A stretch of DNA of 64,000 nt from CAWJFJ01 sp963800065 (GTDB taxonomy: Bacteria; Actinomycetota; Acidimicrobiia; Acidimicrobiales; UBA8190), in assembly GCA_963800065.1 (NCBI GenBank), contig CAWCZO010000007.1, positions 186,001 through 250,000 of the forward strand. Direction: 5' to 3'. This document shows positions 32,883-41,759 of the stretch, piece by piece; the stretch's first letter is position 1; the number at the start of each line of letters is the position of its first letter. The notes beneath the pieces are model-generated. The model was not told the DNA's origin. It searched no databases and saw nothing but the letters and a program-made list of their open reading frames with translations. The translations under genes and the position numbers were made by a program.

Positions 32883-35800
32883 GTGGAGTTCAAGATCCTC
32901 GGGCCGCTCGTCGTCCGCAGCGAAGCGGGCGAGGTGAAGGTGGCAGGCTTCCGGCGCCGAGCCCTTCTGGTGCGTCTGTTGACCGTCCCCAACCAGCTGG
33001 TCGCCGCCCCACGCCTGGCCGAGGACCTGTGGGAGGGCGAGCCGCCCACCAGCTGGGTGTCGACCCTTCAGAGCCACGTGTCGCTTCTGCGTCGGGTGCT
33101 TGGCCCGGGCCGGATCGAAGGCCGGGACGGTGGTTACTTGATCAACGCTGCAGATGACGAAATCGACAGCCGTCTGTTCGAGATCGAGAGCGGCCAGGGT
33201 CGCCATGCCCTCGAGGGGGGCGATCCCCGGAAAGCAGCCGGCCTCCTGCGTCAGGCACTGGATCGCTTCAACGGCCCAGCCCTGGTGGATGTGTCCGAAG
33301 CAGCCTGGGCCCTCTCCGAGGCATCCCGGCTTGAAGAGCTCCGCCTGAACACCCTCGAGCTGTGGCTCGACGCCCGTTTGGCCCTGGGCGAACACAACGA
33401 AGTGGTGGCCGCCGCCCAGGCAGCGGTGGCCGAGCATCAGCTCCGCGAGCGGTTGTGGGGTCAGCTGATCCTGGCCTTGTATCGCTCAGGCCGTCAGGCC
33501 GACGCTCTGCGCGCCTACCAGCGGCTCCGGACCACTTTGGGCGACGAACTCGGTATCGAGCCATCGGCTGAATTGGTCGCTCTCGAACAGGCCGTGATCC
33601 TGCAACGGCCCGAAATGGACTGGAGAGAACGCACCGGTTCGTCTCCTCGCTCGCCATTCGCTGCGCAGACACCGAGTACGTTCGGCGAGGGCCCGGTGGT
33701 GCCGATGCCGGCACGGCTCTTGACGGGTCCGGAATACGGATTCGTCGGGCGAGCCGTCGGGGTGGTCGGCAGAGAGACCGAGCTTACCGAGATGACTGAG
33801 GCGACGAAACGCGTCTCAGGAGGTGGGGGACGGGAGATCCTGCTCATCTCGGGCGAGGCCGGTCTGGGTAAGACCACCCTCCTGGCCGAGGCGGCACGAG
33901 CGGCGTTCGACAATGGAGTCTGTGTCTTGTTCGGACACTGCGAGGAGGACCTTGCCACTCCCTACCAACTCTTCGCCGAGGCCCTCGGACACTTCGTCAC
34001 ACATGCCACGGATGAACAATTGTCTGCCCACATAGCGGCTCACGGGTCGGAGCTGTCCCGGCTCGTTCCAGGACTCGCCAACCGGATCCGGGACCTTCCG
34101 CCATCCAAGGCCACCGACGCCGACACCGAGCGCTACCTCCTTTTCGAGGCGATCGTCGGACTCTTCTCCATGCTCTCGGCCCAGCTGCCAGTCGTTCTCG
34201 TACTCGACGATCTGCAGTGGGCGGACAAGGGAAGCCTCCACCTTCTACGCCATCTGGTCGCGGCAGAGCAACAAACGCGAGTGCTCGTTCTCGGGGCTTA
34301 CCGCGACACCGAACTATCTCGGACTCATCCCCTCCTCGAGACCCTCGGGGCGCTACGCCGACAACAAGGCGTCAGCCGGATCGAGCTGACAGGGCTGGAT
34401 GACACCGGGGTGATTTCATTTATGGAGGCCGCCGCTGGTCAGACGCTTGACGCCGATGGCGTCGATCTCGCCCATGCCGTTCACCGTGAAACCGACGGGA
34501 ACCCGTTCTTCCTCAGTGAGGTGCTCCGCCATCTTGTCGAGACAGGGGCAATCTATCGGGACACAGCCGGACAGTGGGTAAGGGACGACAGCCTCGAATC
34601 ACTGGGCCTACCTGCCGGCGTACGCGAAGTAATCGGTGCCAGGGTCGGGCGGCTCGGGGCGAGTTCCGAGCGGGTCTTGTCGTTTGCGGCGGTCATAGGC
34701 CGGGACTTCGACTTCGAAGTACTGGCCGAGGCCACCGAGACTCGGGAGGACGAGCTTCTCGAGGTGCTCGACGCTGCTCGATCGGCGGCCCTAGTGCGCG
34801 AAATGCGGGATGCTCCGGGGCATTACAGCTTCGCCCACGCACTGATTCAACACACGCTGTATGAGGACCTCGGTCCCACTCGCCAGGCAAGGGTGCATCG
34901 GAGGGTTGCCGAAGCGTTGGAGGATCTCAGTCAGGGACGACCTGGGCGGCGAGTCGGTGAGCTAGCGCGCCATTGGTTCAAAGCAACTCAACCCAAGGAT
35001 TTGGCCAAGGCCATCGAATATTCTCGGCAGGCGGCCGACGCCGCTCTCGCCGCGCTTGCCCCGGGCGAAGCCCTTCGCTATTACTCTCAGGCCCTCGACC
35101 TCTTCGCTGAGGCCGATGACTCCGAGCCTCTCCTGGACATCGACCTCCGCATCGGTCTCGGAACCGCCCAACGTCAGTCGGGAGACCCGGCTTACCGCGA
35201 GACCCTGCTCGAAGCGGCCGGGCGCGCCGCCCGTCTCGACGACACAGAACGGCTGATTGCCTCGGTTCTGGCCAATGACCGGGGATTCTTCAGCGCTCTC
35301 GGAGCCATCGACAGTGAAAAAGTCGCGATCTTGGAGACGACGCTCGATCGCCTCTCCGCTAGCCACCCGGCCCGGGCCCTTGTACTCGCCAACCTGAGCA
35401 AGGAGCTTGCTGTCGGGACCGCACTCGAACGTCGCCGTACTCTGGCTGAAGAGGCGGTCGCCCTCGCAGAGATGTCGGGGAACGACGCCACGATCGTGCG
35501 GGTTCTGAACCATGTGGCCGTTCCACTCCTCGTGCCCCCTATGCTTGAGCAATCGCTGACCAGGTCGACCGAGGCCCTGGCGCGAGCAGAACGCCTGGGC
35601 GACCCAGCCCTCATGTTCTGGGCGGCAACCGTGCGTCGCATTGTTGCTGCTTGTGACCAAGACGTCGACGAATTGGATCGATGTTTTGAGATCGCCGGGT
35701 CCCAGGCCGAACAACTGAACCAGCCGACGCTGAACTGGGTGCAAACCTTCGGGCGAGCCTCACGAGCCCTCGTGGCCGGGGACCCCGACGGAGCCGAACA

Positions 35801-36491
35801 GCTTGCAACTGAGGCCCTCCAGATCGGAACGAATGGCGGCGAGCCCGACGTCGCTACCGTATTCGGACCTCAGCTCATTGGTGTGCACTTTGAACGCGGG
35901 ACCTTGGGAGACTTCATTGCCATCATCGAGCAGAACGTTGCGGAGTTCCCCGGGGTTCCCGCCTTCGTAGCAGCGCTGGCACTCGCTCACGTCGAAGCTG
36001 ATGACCCCGATGCCGCTCGTCCGCTGTTGGAAGAGTTCGAATGCAAGGGATTCGAAATTCCGATTGACATCGTCTGGCTCACTGCGATGGCTCTCTATGC
36101 GGAAGCCGCCATCGAGTGCGGCGATCCGGCATTCGCTCGGCCGATGCTCGAACGCCTTGCTCCTTGGGAGGACCGGTTGATATATGACGCCGGAACTTCC
36201 GCTGGTCCCGTGAGTCATTACCTCGGGGGCCTGGCCGCGGTCCTCGGCAGGAGCGACGAAGCAGAGAGGTTCTTCGAGCAGTCCTCCAACTTCTCCGAGA
36301 GGGTTGGCGCCAAGTGGTTCGCCGCCCGGACCGAACTCTCGTGGGGGAGGATGCTCGCCGAGCGCCGGGGTCCCGGCGACGCCGAGAATGCTCGGAACCT
36401 TCTCAACAAGGCGCACAGCGCCGCAGCCACTCACGGGTACCGCACCGTTGAGCGCCGCGCTTTGTCGACTCTTCGATCGCTGGACGCTTAA
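32883..36491 (+). CDS. SARP/AfsR-family transcriptional regulator (BTAD, ATPase, TPR)
   Basis: About 1202 residues. Residues 1-90: OmpR-type winged helix (EFKILGPLVVRSEAGEV, RRALLVRLLTVPN). About 95-245: bacterial transcriptional activation domain (DSRLFEIESGQGRHALEGGDPRKA onward). About 300-620: AAA/STAND ATPase with Walker A GEAGLGKTT at 324 and Walker B VVLVLDDLQWAD at 437. About 680-1200: TPR-like helices. GTG 32883 is chosen because SARPs begin with EFxxLGPL and GGGGGGAG lies just upstream; ATG 32868/32871 are alternatives. Codon use shows more A/T than the flanking kilobases. Probably activates the divergent secreted-protein gene through the 11-bp repeats. Confidence 0.9.
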   Translation: MEFKILGPLVVRSEAGEVKVAGFRRRALLVRLLTVPNQLVAAPRLAEDLWEGEPPTSWVSTLQSHVSLLRRVLGPGRIEGRDGGYLINAADDEIDSRLFEIESGQGRHALEGGDPRKAAGLLRQALDRFNGPALVDVSEAAWALSEASRLEELRLNTLELWLDARLALGEHNEVVAAAQAAVAEHQLRERLWGQLILALYRSGRQADALRAYQRLRTTLGDELGIEPSAELVALEQAVILQRPEMDWRERTGSSPRSPFAAQTPSTFGEGPVVPMPARLLTGPEYGFVGRAVGVVGRETELTEMTEATKRVSGGGGREILLISGEAGLGKTTLLAEAARAAFDNGVCVLFGHCEEDLATPYQLFAEALGHFVTHATDEQLSAHIAAHGSELSRLVPGLANRIRDLPPSKATDADTERYLLFEAIVGLFSMLSAQLPVVLVLDDLQWADKGSLHLLRHLVAAEQQTRVLVLGAYRDTELSRTHPLLETLGALRRQQGVSRIELTGLDDTGVISFMEAAAGQTLDADGVDLAHAVHRETDGNPFFLSEVLRHLVETGAIYRDTAGQWVRDDSLESLGLPAGVREVIGARVGRLGASSERVLSFAAVIGRDFDFEVLAEATETREDELLEVLDAARSAALVREMRDAPGHYSFAHALIQHTLYEDLGPTRQARVHRRVAEALEDLSQGRPGRRVGELARHWFKATQPKDLAKAIEYSRQAADAALAALAPGEALRYYSQALDLFAEADDSEPLLDIDLRIGLGTAQRQSGDPAYRETLLEAAGRAARLDDTERLIASVLANDRGFFSALGAIDSEKVAILETTLDRLSASHPARALVLANLSKELAVGTALERRRTLAEEAVALAEMSGNDATIVRVLNHVAVPLLVPPMLEQSLTRSTEALARAERLGDPALMFWAATVRRIVAACDQDVDELDRCFEIAGSQAEQLNQPTLNWVQTFGRASRALVAGDPDGAEQLATEALQIGTNGGEPDVATVFGPQLIGVHFERGTLGDFIAIIEQNVAEFPGVPAFVAALALAHVEADDPDAARPLLEEFECKGFEIPIDIVWLTAMALYAEAAIECGDPAFARPMLERLAPWEDRLIYDAGTSAGPVSHYLGGLAAVLGRSDEAERFFEQSSNFSERVGAKWFAARTELSWGRMLAERRGPGDAENARNLLNKAHSAAATHGYRTVERRALSTLRSLDA

Positions 36492-37163
36492 CGAGCGACC
36501 CAGGTTCGCTAACCAACGATCGGAAAGCCGCACCTTCAGCGCATCACTATTCATTGGAGGCCGAAAGCGGGATCCGGGACTCGCTCGACGTCCTTCAAGA
36601 AAACGCATAGTCAAGCGCATGAAGGCATTTGAATATGGGTCACGCTTGCCGCCGCTGCGGCGCCCATCTCAGGGCGGACCATTAGTCAGCTGGGGATCCC
36701 ATCCTGGCCTGGATGTGGTCCTCCTTCTCAGGCCTACTCGATGGCACGATTCCCGCTTAGGCGCGCAGCGGGAACGCCCCAGAAGGCGTCGACGGAAGCA
36801 TTGGAGAGTGGAATGAATAGACCCGAGCACGGGGTTCGTCGCCTACGTGACGGTCAGCCAATCTCGTCGCTTCGCTTCGGTCACGCCTTCGCTTCGCAGC
36901 CAGGCTCGGTTTGGACCAAACCGGGACCCGACGTGCGGGACCCAAACCCCAGGACCTCAGATGAATGACCTGGTCGCAGACAAGAGCGTCTCGCCCTTCG
37001 CTCAAACCGGCCAACTGAAGGCGATGCGCCAGTCGGCGCACCAGAAGCTGTATCTGGCGGTACAAACCTTCGGGGGTTTGAATAAGCATCATCCGATGGT
37101 CGACCGATCCCACACCCACATAACCCGTTGATCAGGGGTGACGACCGCTGTTTAAGCATAAGC
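36492..37163. other. Non-coding junction between accessory DNA and tRNA-Ser(CGA)
   Basis: About 670 bp without a supportable gene. Contains repeat D (37067-37114) about 50 bp from the 3' end of the tRNA gene. No integrase or transposase fragment is visible in any frame. Confidence 0.45.
37067..37114. repeat. Dispersed repeat, copy D
   Basis: CCTTCGGGGGTTTGAATAAG followed by CATCATCC, GGTCGACCGATCCCACA. Imperfect direct repeat of copy C; marks the right edge of the A/T-richer segment next to the tRNA gene. Confidence 0.6.
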
Positions 37164-37249
37164 GGAGGAGGTGGGATTCGAACCCACGGTGGCCTTGCGA
37201 CCACAACGGTTTTCGAGACCGTCCGATTCGTCCGCTCTCGCACTCCTCC
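37164..37249 (-). tRNA. tRNA-Ser (anticodon CGA)
   Basis: 86-nt gene on the minus strand with acceptor GGAGGAG/CTCCTCC, anticodon stem ACGGT/ACCGT around loop CTCGAAA, a long variable arm as in serine tRNAs, and T arm GTGGGTTCGAATCCCAC. Discriminator G; CCA is not encoded. Its 3' end faces the accessory segment. Confidence 0.95.
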
Positions 37250-37295
37250 AAGTGCCCGACGAGGCTAGCCTGTCCCTTCGGTGGGCCGGTCCTGC

Positions 37296-37742
37296 TCAGC
37301 GTCTGGCGGCGAAGAAGCGGGCCAGGAGGAGGCCGGTCTCGTCGGCCAGGATCCCGCCCGTCACCGGGAGCTCGTGGTTGAGCCGCGGGTCGTGACAGAG
37401 CTGGTAGAGCGATCCACAGGCGCCCGCCTTCGGATCGGAGGCCCCGAACACGAGCCGCCCGGTCCGGGCGGCGACGAGGGCTCCGGCGCACATCGGGCAC
37501 GGCTCGAGCGTCACCACCAGCGTCACGGCGGGGAGGCGCCACGTGGCGAGGGCCGCGGCCGCGTCGCGCAGGGCCAGGAGCTCGGCGTGGGCGGTCGGGT
37601 CCTGGCGCAGCTCCCGTTCGTTGTGGCGGGAGGCGATCACCCGGCCGTCGACGAGGGCCACCGCTCCCACGGGCACGTCGCCGTGGAAGAGCGCCGCCTC
37701 CGCTTCGACCAGGGCCAGTCGCATGGCGTGGGCGTCGTCCAC
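37296..37742 (-). CDS. tadA: tRNA-specific adenosine deaminase
   Basis: About 148-residue zinc deaminase converting A34 to inosine in tRNA-Arg(ACG). Zinc motifs TAHAELLALRDA (His-Ala-Glu) and LEPCPMCAGAL (PCxxC) are intact, as are DVPVGAVALVDGRVI and RHNERE typical of TadA. GTG 37742 gives a few residues before MRLALVEAEAA as in relatives; ATG 37724 is a shorter alternative and neither has a strong RBS. Lies between two serine tRNA genes, a common actinobacterial arrangement with dnaX-recR following. Confidence 0.92.
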   Translation of the reverse strand: MDDAHAMRLALVEAEAALFHGDVPVGAVALVDGRVIASRHNERELRQDPTAHAELLALRDAAAALATWRLPAVTLVVTLEPCPMCAGALVAARTGRLVFGASDPKAGACGSLYQLCHDPRLNHELPVTGGILADETGLLLARFFAARR

Positions 37743-37805
37743 CTCGCCACGGTAGGGCAGACGGAGGGCAGGTGCGGTCCCTGACCCTCCGCCGGCCCTC
37801 GTCAG

Positions 37806-37890
37806 CGGAGGAGGTGGGATTTGAACCCACGGTGAGTTTCCCCACACACGATTTCCAATCGTGCCGATTCGGCCGCTCTCGCACTCCTCC
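37806..37890 (-). tRNA. tRNA-Ser (anticodon GGA)
   Basis: 85-nt gene on the minus strand; acceptor GGAGGAG/CTCCTCC, anticodon stem CACGA/TCGTG around loop TTGGAAA, long variable arm, T arm GTGGGTTCAAATCCCAC, discriminator G, no encoded CCA. Confidence 0.95.
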
Positions 37891-37951
37891 GGAGGCTGCC
37901 CGCTCGCAGCAGCAGGGAGGCTATCGTCTCGGCCGGACCGCTCGGTGCTCC

Positions 37952-38061
37952 GTGCGGCGGCCGGGTCCTGCGCAACGGGCACCCGTGAACCGAGTCAGGG
38001 CCGGAAGGCAGCAGCTCTCAGCGGCGCCGTCCGTGTGCCGTAGCAAACCTGGCCGTCGCAC
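37952..38061 (+). ncRNA. ffs: SRP RNA (4.5S type)
   Basis: About 110-nt RNA with the universal domain IV signature GTCAGGGCCGGAAGGCAGCAGC. The ends pair over at least 15 bp (GTGCGGCGGCCGGGT with ACCTGGCCGTCGCAC), giving a single long hairpin without an Alu domain. TATCGT at 37922-37927 is a possible -10. It sits directly before dnaX, its usual place in many actinobacteria. Confidence 0.93.
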
Positions 38062-38102
38062 CGAACACCGATCGGGCCCGCCTTCGGTCGATCCCCCGCC
38101 GG

Positions 38103-38108
38103 TAGGCT
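38103..38108 (+). promoter_or_regulatory. -10 box of dnaX
   Basis: TAGGCT ends 6 nt before the GTG at 38115; leaderless spacing. Confidence 0.5.
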
Positions 38109-38114
38109 GCGGCG

Positions 38115-40091
38115 GTGGCCCCCGAAGGCGACCCTGCATCGACTCCGTACCAGTCGCTCTACCGGCGGTTCCGCCCGCAGCGGTTCGCGGAGGTGCTCGG
38201 TCAGGAACACATCAGTCTGGCCCTGCGCAACGCCGTGCGCGACGACCGGGTGGGCCACGCCTACCTCTTCAGCGGACCCCGGGGTACGGGCAAGACGTCG
38301 ACGGCACGCATTCTGGCCAAGGCCCTCAACTGCGCGGCGCCCGACGGGGGTGAACCCTGTGGGATCTGCGATTCCTGCGTCGAGATCGCCCGGGGGACGT
38401 CTCTCGACGTCCACGAGTTGGACGCCGCGTCGAACAACGGCGTCGACGCCATGCGCGAACTGGTCTCCCACGCCGCTCTCGGGACGCCGGGCCGGTGGAA
38501 GGTCTACATCGTCGACGAGGTCCACATGCTCTCGACGGCCGCCTCCAACGCCCTGCTCAAGACCCTGGAGGAGCCTCCCGGTCATGTCGTCTTCGTGCTG
38601 GCGACGACCGAGGCCCAGAAGGTCCTGCCCACCATCCGCAGCCGGACACAGCACTTCGAGTTCAGGCTTCTCGGGCCCGACATCCTGGTCGATCTCCTCC
38701 GGAAGGTCCGCGACGACGCCGGGCTCGATCTGGGCGACGAATCGATCGACGCCGCCGTGCGACGGGGCCGGGGGTCGGCACGCGACGCCCTGTCCGCTCT
38801 GGATCAGGTGGCGGCCGGCGGCACCGTCGACGACGAACTGGTCATGCTGGCCGGCTCTGGCCGACGCCCTGGCCGAGCGCGACCCGGGCCGGGCCCTCGT
38901 CTGCGTGGCCCAGGCGTCCGAGGCCGGCCACGACATGGCCCAACTGGCCGGCGCCCTGGCCGACCATCTCCGCCAGGCCTTCCTGGCCTCGGTGGCCCCC
39001 GATCTGGTGGCTGTGCCGGCCACCGAGCGCCCCCAGGTGGAGGAACTGGCCCGGAAGATGGGCCTGGCCGCCGTGGTCCGGCACATGGAGGTCCTGGGCA
39101 AGGCCCAGGTCGACATGCGCGAAGCGCCCGATCCCCGCGTCCACCTCGAGGTCGTCCTGATCCGGCTCACCCATCCCGAAGCCGACGACTCGCCCGCCGC
39201 CCTGCTCGAGCGGATCGAGACGACTCGAACGGGCCCAAGGCGACGCCGTCCCGGCGGGCCACGGCGGCGCCGCTACCGTCGACGACGCCGGCCCGGGGCG
39301 TCACGCCGACACCGGCCGGCGCCACCCGAGCAGAACCGGCGCCGAGCGGCGGCCGGCAGAGCCGGCGCCGGCCGAACCGGCCGCGGCGGACCGACCCACC
39401 GTCGCCGGCACCGACCCCACGCCGCCCGGCGACGGCGAGGTCAGCGGGCCGGAGATGGCCCGCCGGAGCCTGGGGGCGGTCAGCCGGAAGTCGCCGGACC
39501 GAAGGCCGGCCGGGCGGGCGGAGGCGTCCCCGTCCGGCTCCGCCGCCGCCGCCGCCGCACCGGCGGCGGCGCCGGCGGCCCCGACCCGACCCCGGCGCCG
39601 GCGTCGGCGAACGGTGGATCCGGCGGCGCCCACGGTCAGGTCTCGAGGGACGAGCTGGTCCAGCTGTGGGGTGACGGACTGCTGGCGTCGCTGCCCGGCC
39701 GGGCCCGGGCCCGATTCCGCGTCGGCCGCTTCGTGGCCGTGGAGGAGCGGCACCGCCGTCTTCGCCCTCCCCAACGAGACGCACCGGTCCTACTGCGAGG
39801 ACGTCCGCGTCGACGTCGAGACGGCTCTCGGCGAAGCATTTCGGCTTTCCCGTCCCCCTGCGGTTGGTGGTCGACGAGGAGTCCGACGGCGACGCCGACG
39901 CGCCCGGCCGGCCCGGGTCGGGCCGTCCGGCGCCGCGTCCCGGCGGCCGAGGTGGGCATCGAACGACGATGCCGAGCAACCCGACCTGCTCGACCCCGCC
40001 GTCCTGGCGGCGGAGACGGAGCTGGCCGGCGCCGGCACTGTCACCCGAGGAACGGTTGAAGCAGGCCTTCCCCGGCGCCGAGGAGGTCTGA
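38115..40091 (+). CDS. dnaX: DNA polymerase III subunits gamma/tau, frame broken by insertions
   Basis: Clamp-loader ATPase. N-terminal domain is intact: Walker A SGPRGTGKTST, zinc module CAAPDGGEPCGICDSC, Walker B VYIVDEVHML, sensor LATTEAQKVLPTI. From 38856 the frame moves by +1 repeatedly: 38856, 39220, two within about 39480-39620, 39748, 39835, 39918, 39962 and 40038. Nine one-base deletions restore a single frame of about 655 residues ending SPEERLKQAFPGAEEV. The C-terminal tau-like part has QVSRDELVQLWGDGLLASLPG after an Ala/Pro linker. A programmed frameshift is not needed to explain this because shifts recur throughout. GTG start follows the TAGGCT box. Confidence 0.9.
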
Positions 40092-40096
40092 GCGCC

Positions 40097-40698
40097 GTGT
40101 ACACCGCCTCGTTGCAGTCCCTCGTCGACGAGCTCGGTCGCCTTCCCGGCATCGGGCCCAAGTCGGCCCAGCGCCTGGCCTTCCACATCCTGAAGATCGC
40201 CCCCGAGGACGCCGCCCGGTCTGGCCGAGGCCATCGTGGCCGTCAAGGAGAACACCACCTTGTGCCCGCGTTGCTTCAACGTCGCCGAGGGCGATCTCTG
40301 CACGATCTGCAACGACCCCCGTCGCGACGGCGCCGTCCTCTGCGTCGTCGAGGATCCCCGCGACATCGTGGCCGTCGAGAAGACCCAGGAGTTCCGCGGC
40401 CGCTATCACGTCCTGCACGGATCGCTCAATCCCATCGAGGGCGTCGGGCCCGACCAGCTCCGCGTCCGTGAGCTCCTGGCCCGGCTCGAACCGCGAGGGG
40501 GTGACCGAGATCATCCTCTGCACCAACCCCAATCTCGAGGGCGAGGCCACCGCCATGTACCTGGCCCGGCTCTTGAAGCCCCTGGACATGTCGGTGACCC
40601 GTATCGCCAGCGGGCTGCCCGTCGGCGGTGATCTCGAGTACGCCGACGAGCTGACCCTCGGTCGTGCCCTCGAGGGTCGCCGCCAGGTGGACGCCTGA
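40097..40698 (+). CDS. recR: Recombination protein RecR, two frame-breaking insertions
   Basis: RecFOR-pathway protein that loads RecA at gaps. Helix-hairpin-helix SLVDELGRLPGIGPKSAQRLAFHIL, zinc motif with CPRCFNVAEGDLCTIC, and Toprim part CVVEDPRDIVAVE and TEIILCTNPNLEGEATAMYLARLL are present in three successive frames. Removing one base at 40220 and one at about 40491 gives exactly 199 residues, the standard RecR length. GTG 40097 is 5 bp after dnaX. Confidence 0.93.
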
Positions 40699-40712
40699 CC
40701 GACCGTACCCGG

Positions 40713-41758
40713 TCAGTCCCACAGCCGAGGTTGGTCCGGCTCGGCGTCAGAGGCGAAGTATCCGGGAATCTCGTCGGTCGGGGTGTCGAGATAGATCTTC
40801 GCCTCCGGGGGCTGGGCGAAGCGGCCGTGACTCCACCGCACCTCGACGTGACCCTCCACCGTCCGTCGCCGGCCCGTGGCCCGCTCGCGGTAGAGACACC
40901 GACCAGTCCACCTGGGGCTGGCCGGCGCTGGCCGGGCCGGATGTCGAGACCGAGGAACTCGAAGGCCTGGCGCCAGTCCCAGGGGCTGGCGACCCGCAGC
41001 CGCAACGACCGCTTGGCGTCGGCGCCCAGCAGGAAGTAGGTGGCGTTGCCGATGCGCAGGAGCCTCCACGCCTGACGCTCCGGCGGCGCGTTGACGGGCC
41101 ACGTTCTCCCGCCACCGCTCGGCCGAGTCACACGCTGACCCGGCGGCACAGAGGGCGCTGTACTGGCGTTGCGCCTCGACCGGATACGACCGTCCGGGCA
41201 GGGCCCGACGCAGCCGACGTCGGTCGGCCGGTCGTCAGCGCCGCGGGATCGTCGGGAAGATCGTCGAGACCGGTGGCCTCCCGGCACGCCGCGTACAGCG
41301 CCCGGTACTCGTCGGGCGCCGTCCGCAGGTACCAGTCGCGTCTGTTCCCAGTCGCCCGCCGTGGCCAGCAGGCCGTCGAAGAGCCGCGCCGGTGACGGGT
41401 TGGCGATGTTGCGGGACAGGTACTTGCAGCTGACCAGGTAGACGTGGTCGATCCGCAGGTCGACGGGGGCGACCTCGTCACCCGGCGGACGCCGTCCTCC
41501 CGTCCACTCGACCAGCCGGGGGCGCCGTCCCCGCAGCGCGTCGGGTGCCTCCAGGAAGGCCCGACCGTTGGCGAAGGCGGTGGCGAATTCGTCGGCGCAA
41601 GGCGCCCGGCGCCGTGGAGCTCGGCGAGCCGGGACCACGTGGCGTCGGAGATGGCGAGCTCCACCGGGCGCGCCGCCAGAGCGGCGCCCGACGTCGGGGT
41701 AGGGGAACATGCCCAGGGCGGTGGCCAGTTCGGTGACCGTCGTCCGGTCATCGGGCAC
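40713..41758 (-). CDS. Hypothetical nuclease-like protein beside the methyltransferase (frames broken)
   Basis: About 340 residues spread over three frames. N-terminus VPDDRTTVTELATALGMFPYPDVG, then DLRIDHVYLVSCKYLSRNIANPSPARLFDGLL, DWYLRTAPDEYRALYAACREATGLDDLPDDP, WRLLRIGNATYFLLGADAKRSLRLRVASPWDWRQAFEFLGLDI and C-terminus VEVRWSHGRFAQPPEAKIYLDTPTDEIPGYF. The D-x-DHVYLVSCKY segment looks like the D-(X)-ExK strand of PD-(D/E)XK nucleases. I do not recognise the family. Start overlaps the end of the upstream gene, so a restriction partner of the methyltransferase is the natural guess. Confidence 0.5.
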
Positions 41759-41759
41759 G

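Noticed and set aside
36492..37163. Integrase or transposase remnants at the tRNA-Ser junction
   Set aside because: No catalytic motif or terminal inverted repeats found in any frame.
37164..37249. Integrative element attachment site in the tRNA-Ser(CGA) 3' end
   Set aside because: No duplicate of the tRNA 3' sequence was found on the far side of the accessory segment; only the unrelated repeats C and D bracket it.
38850..38860. Programmed frameshift in dnaX, as known in E. coli
   Set aside because: The shift is +1 by an extra base, has no slippery heptamer or stem-loop, and eight more shifts follow in the same gene and many in neighbours; sequence error is simpler.
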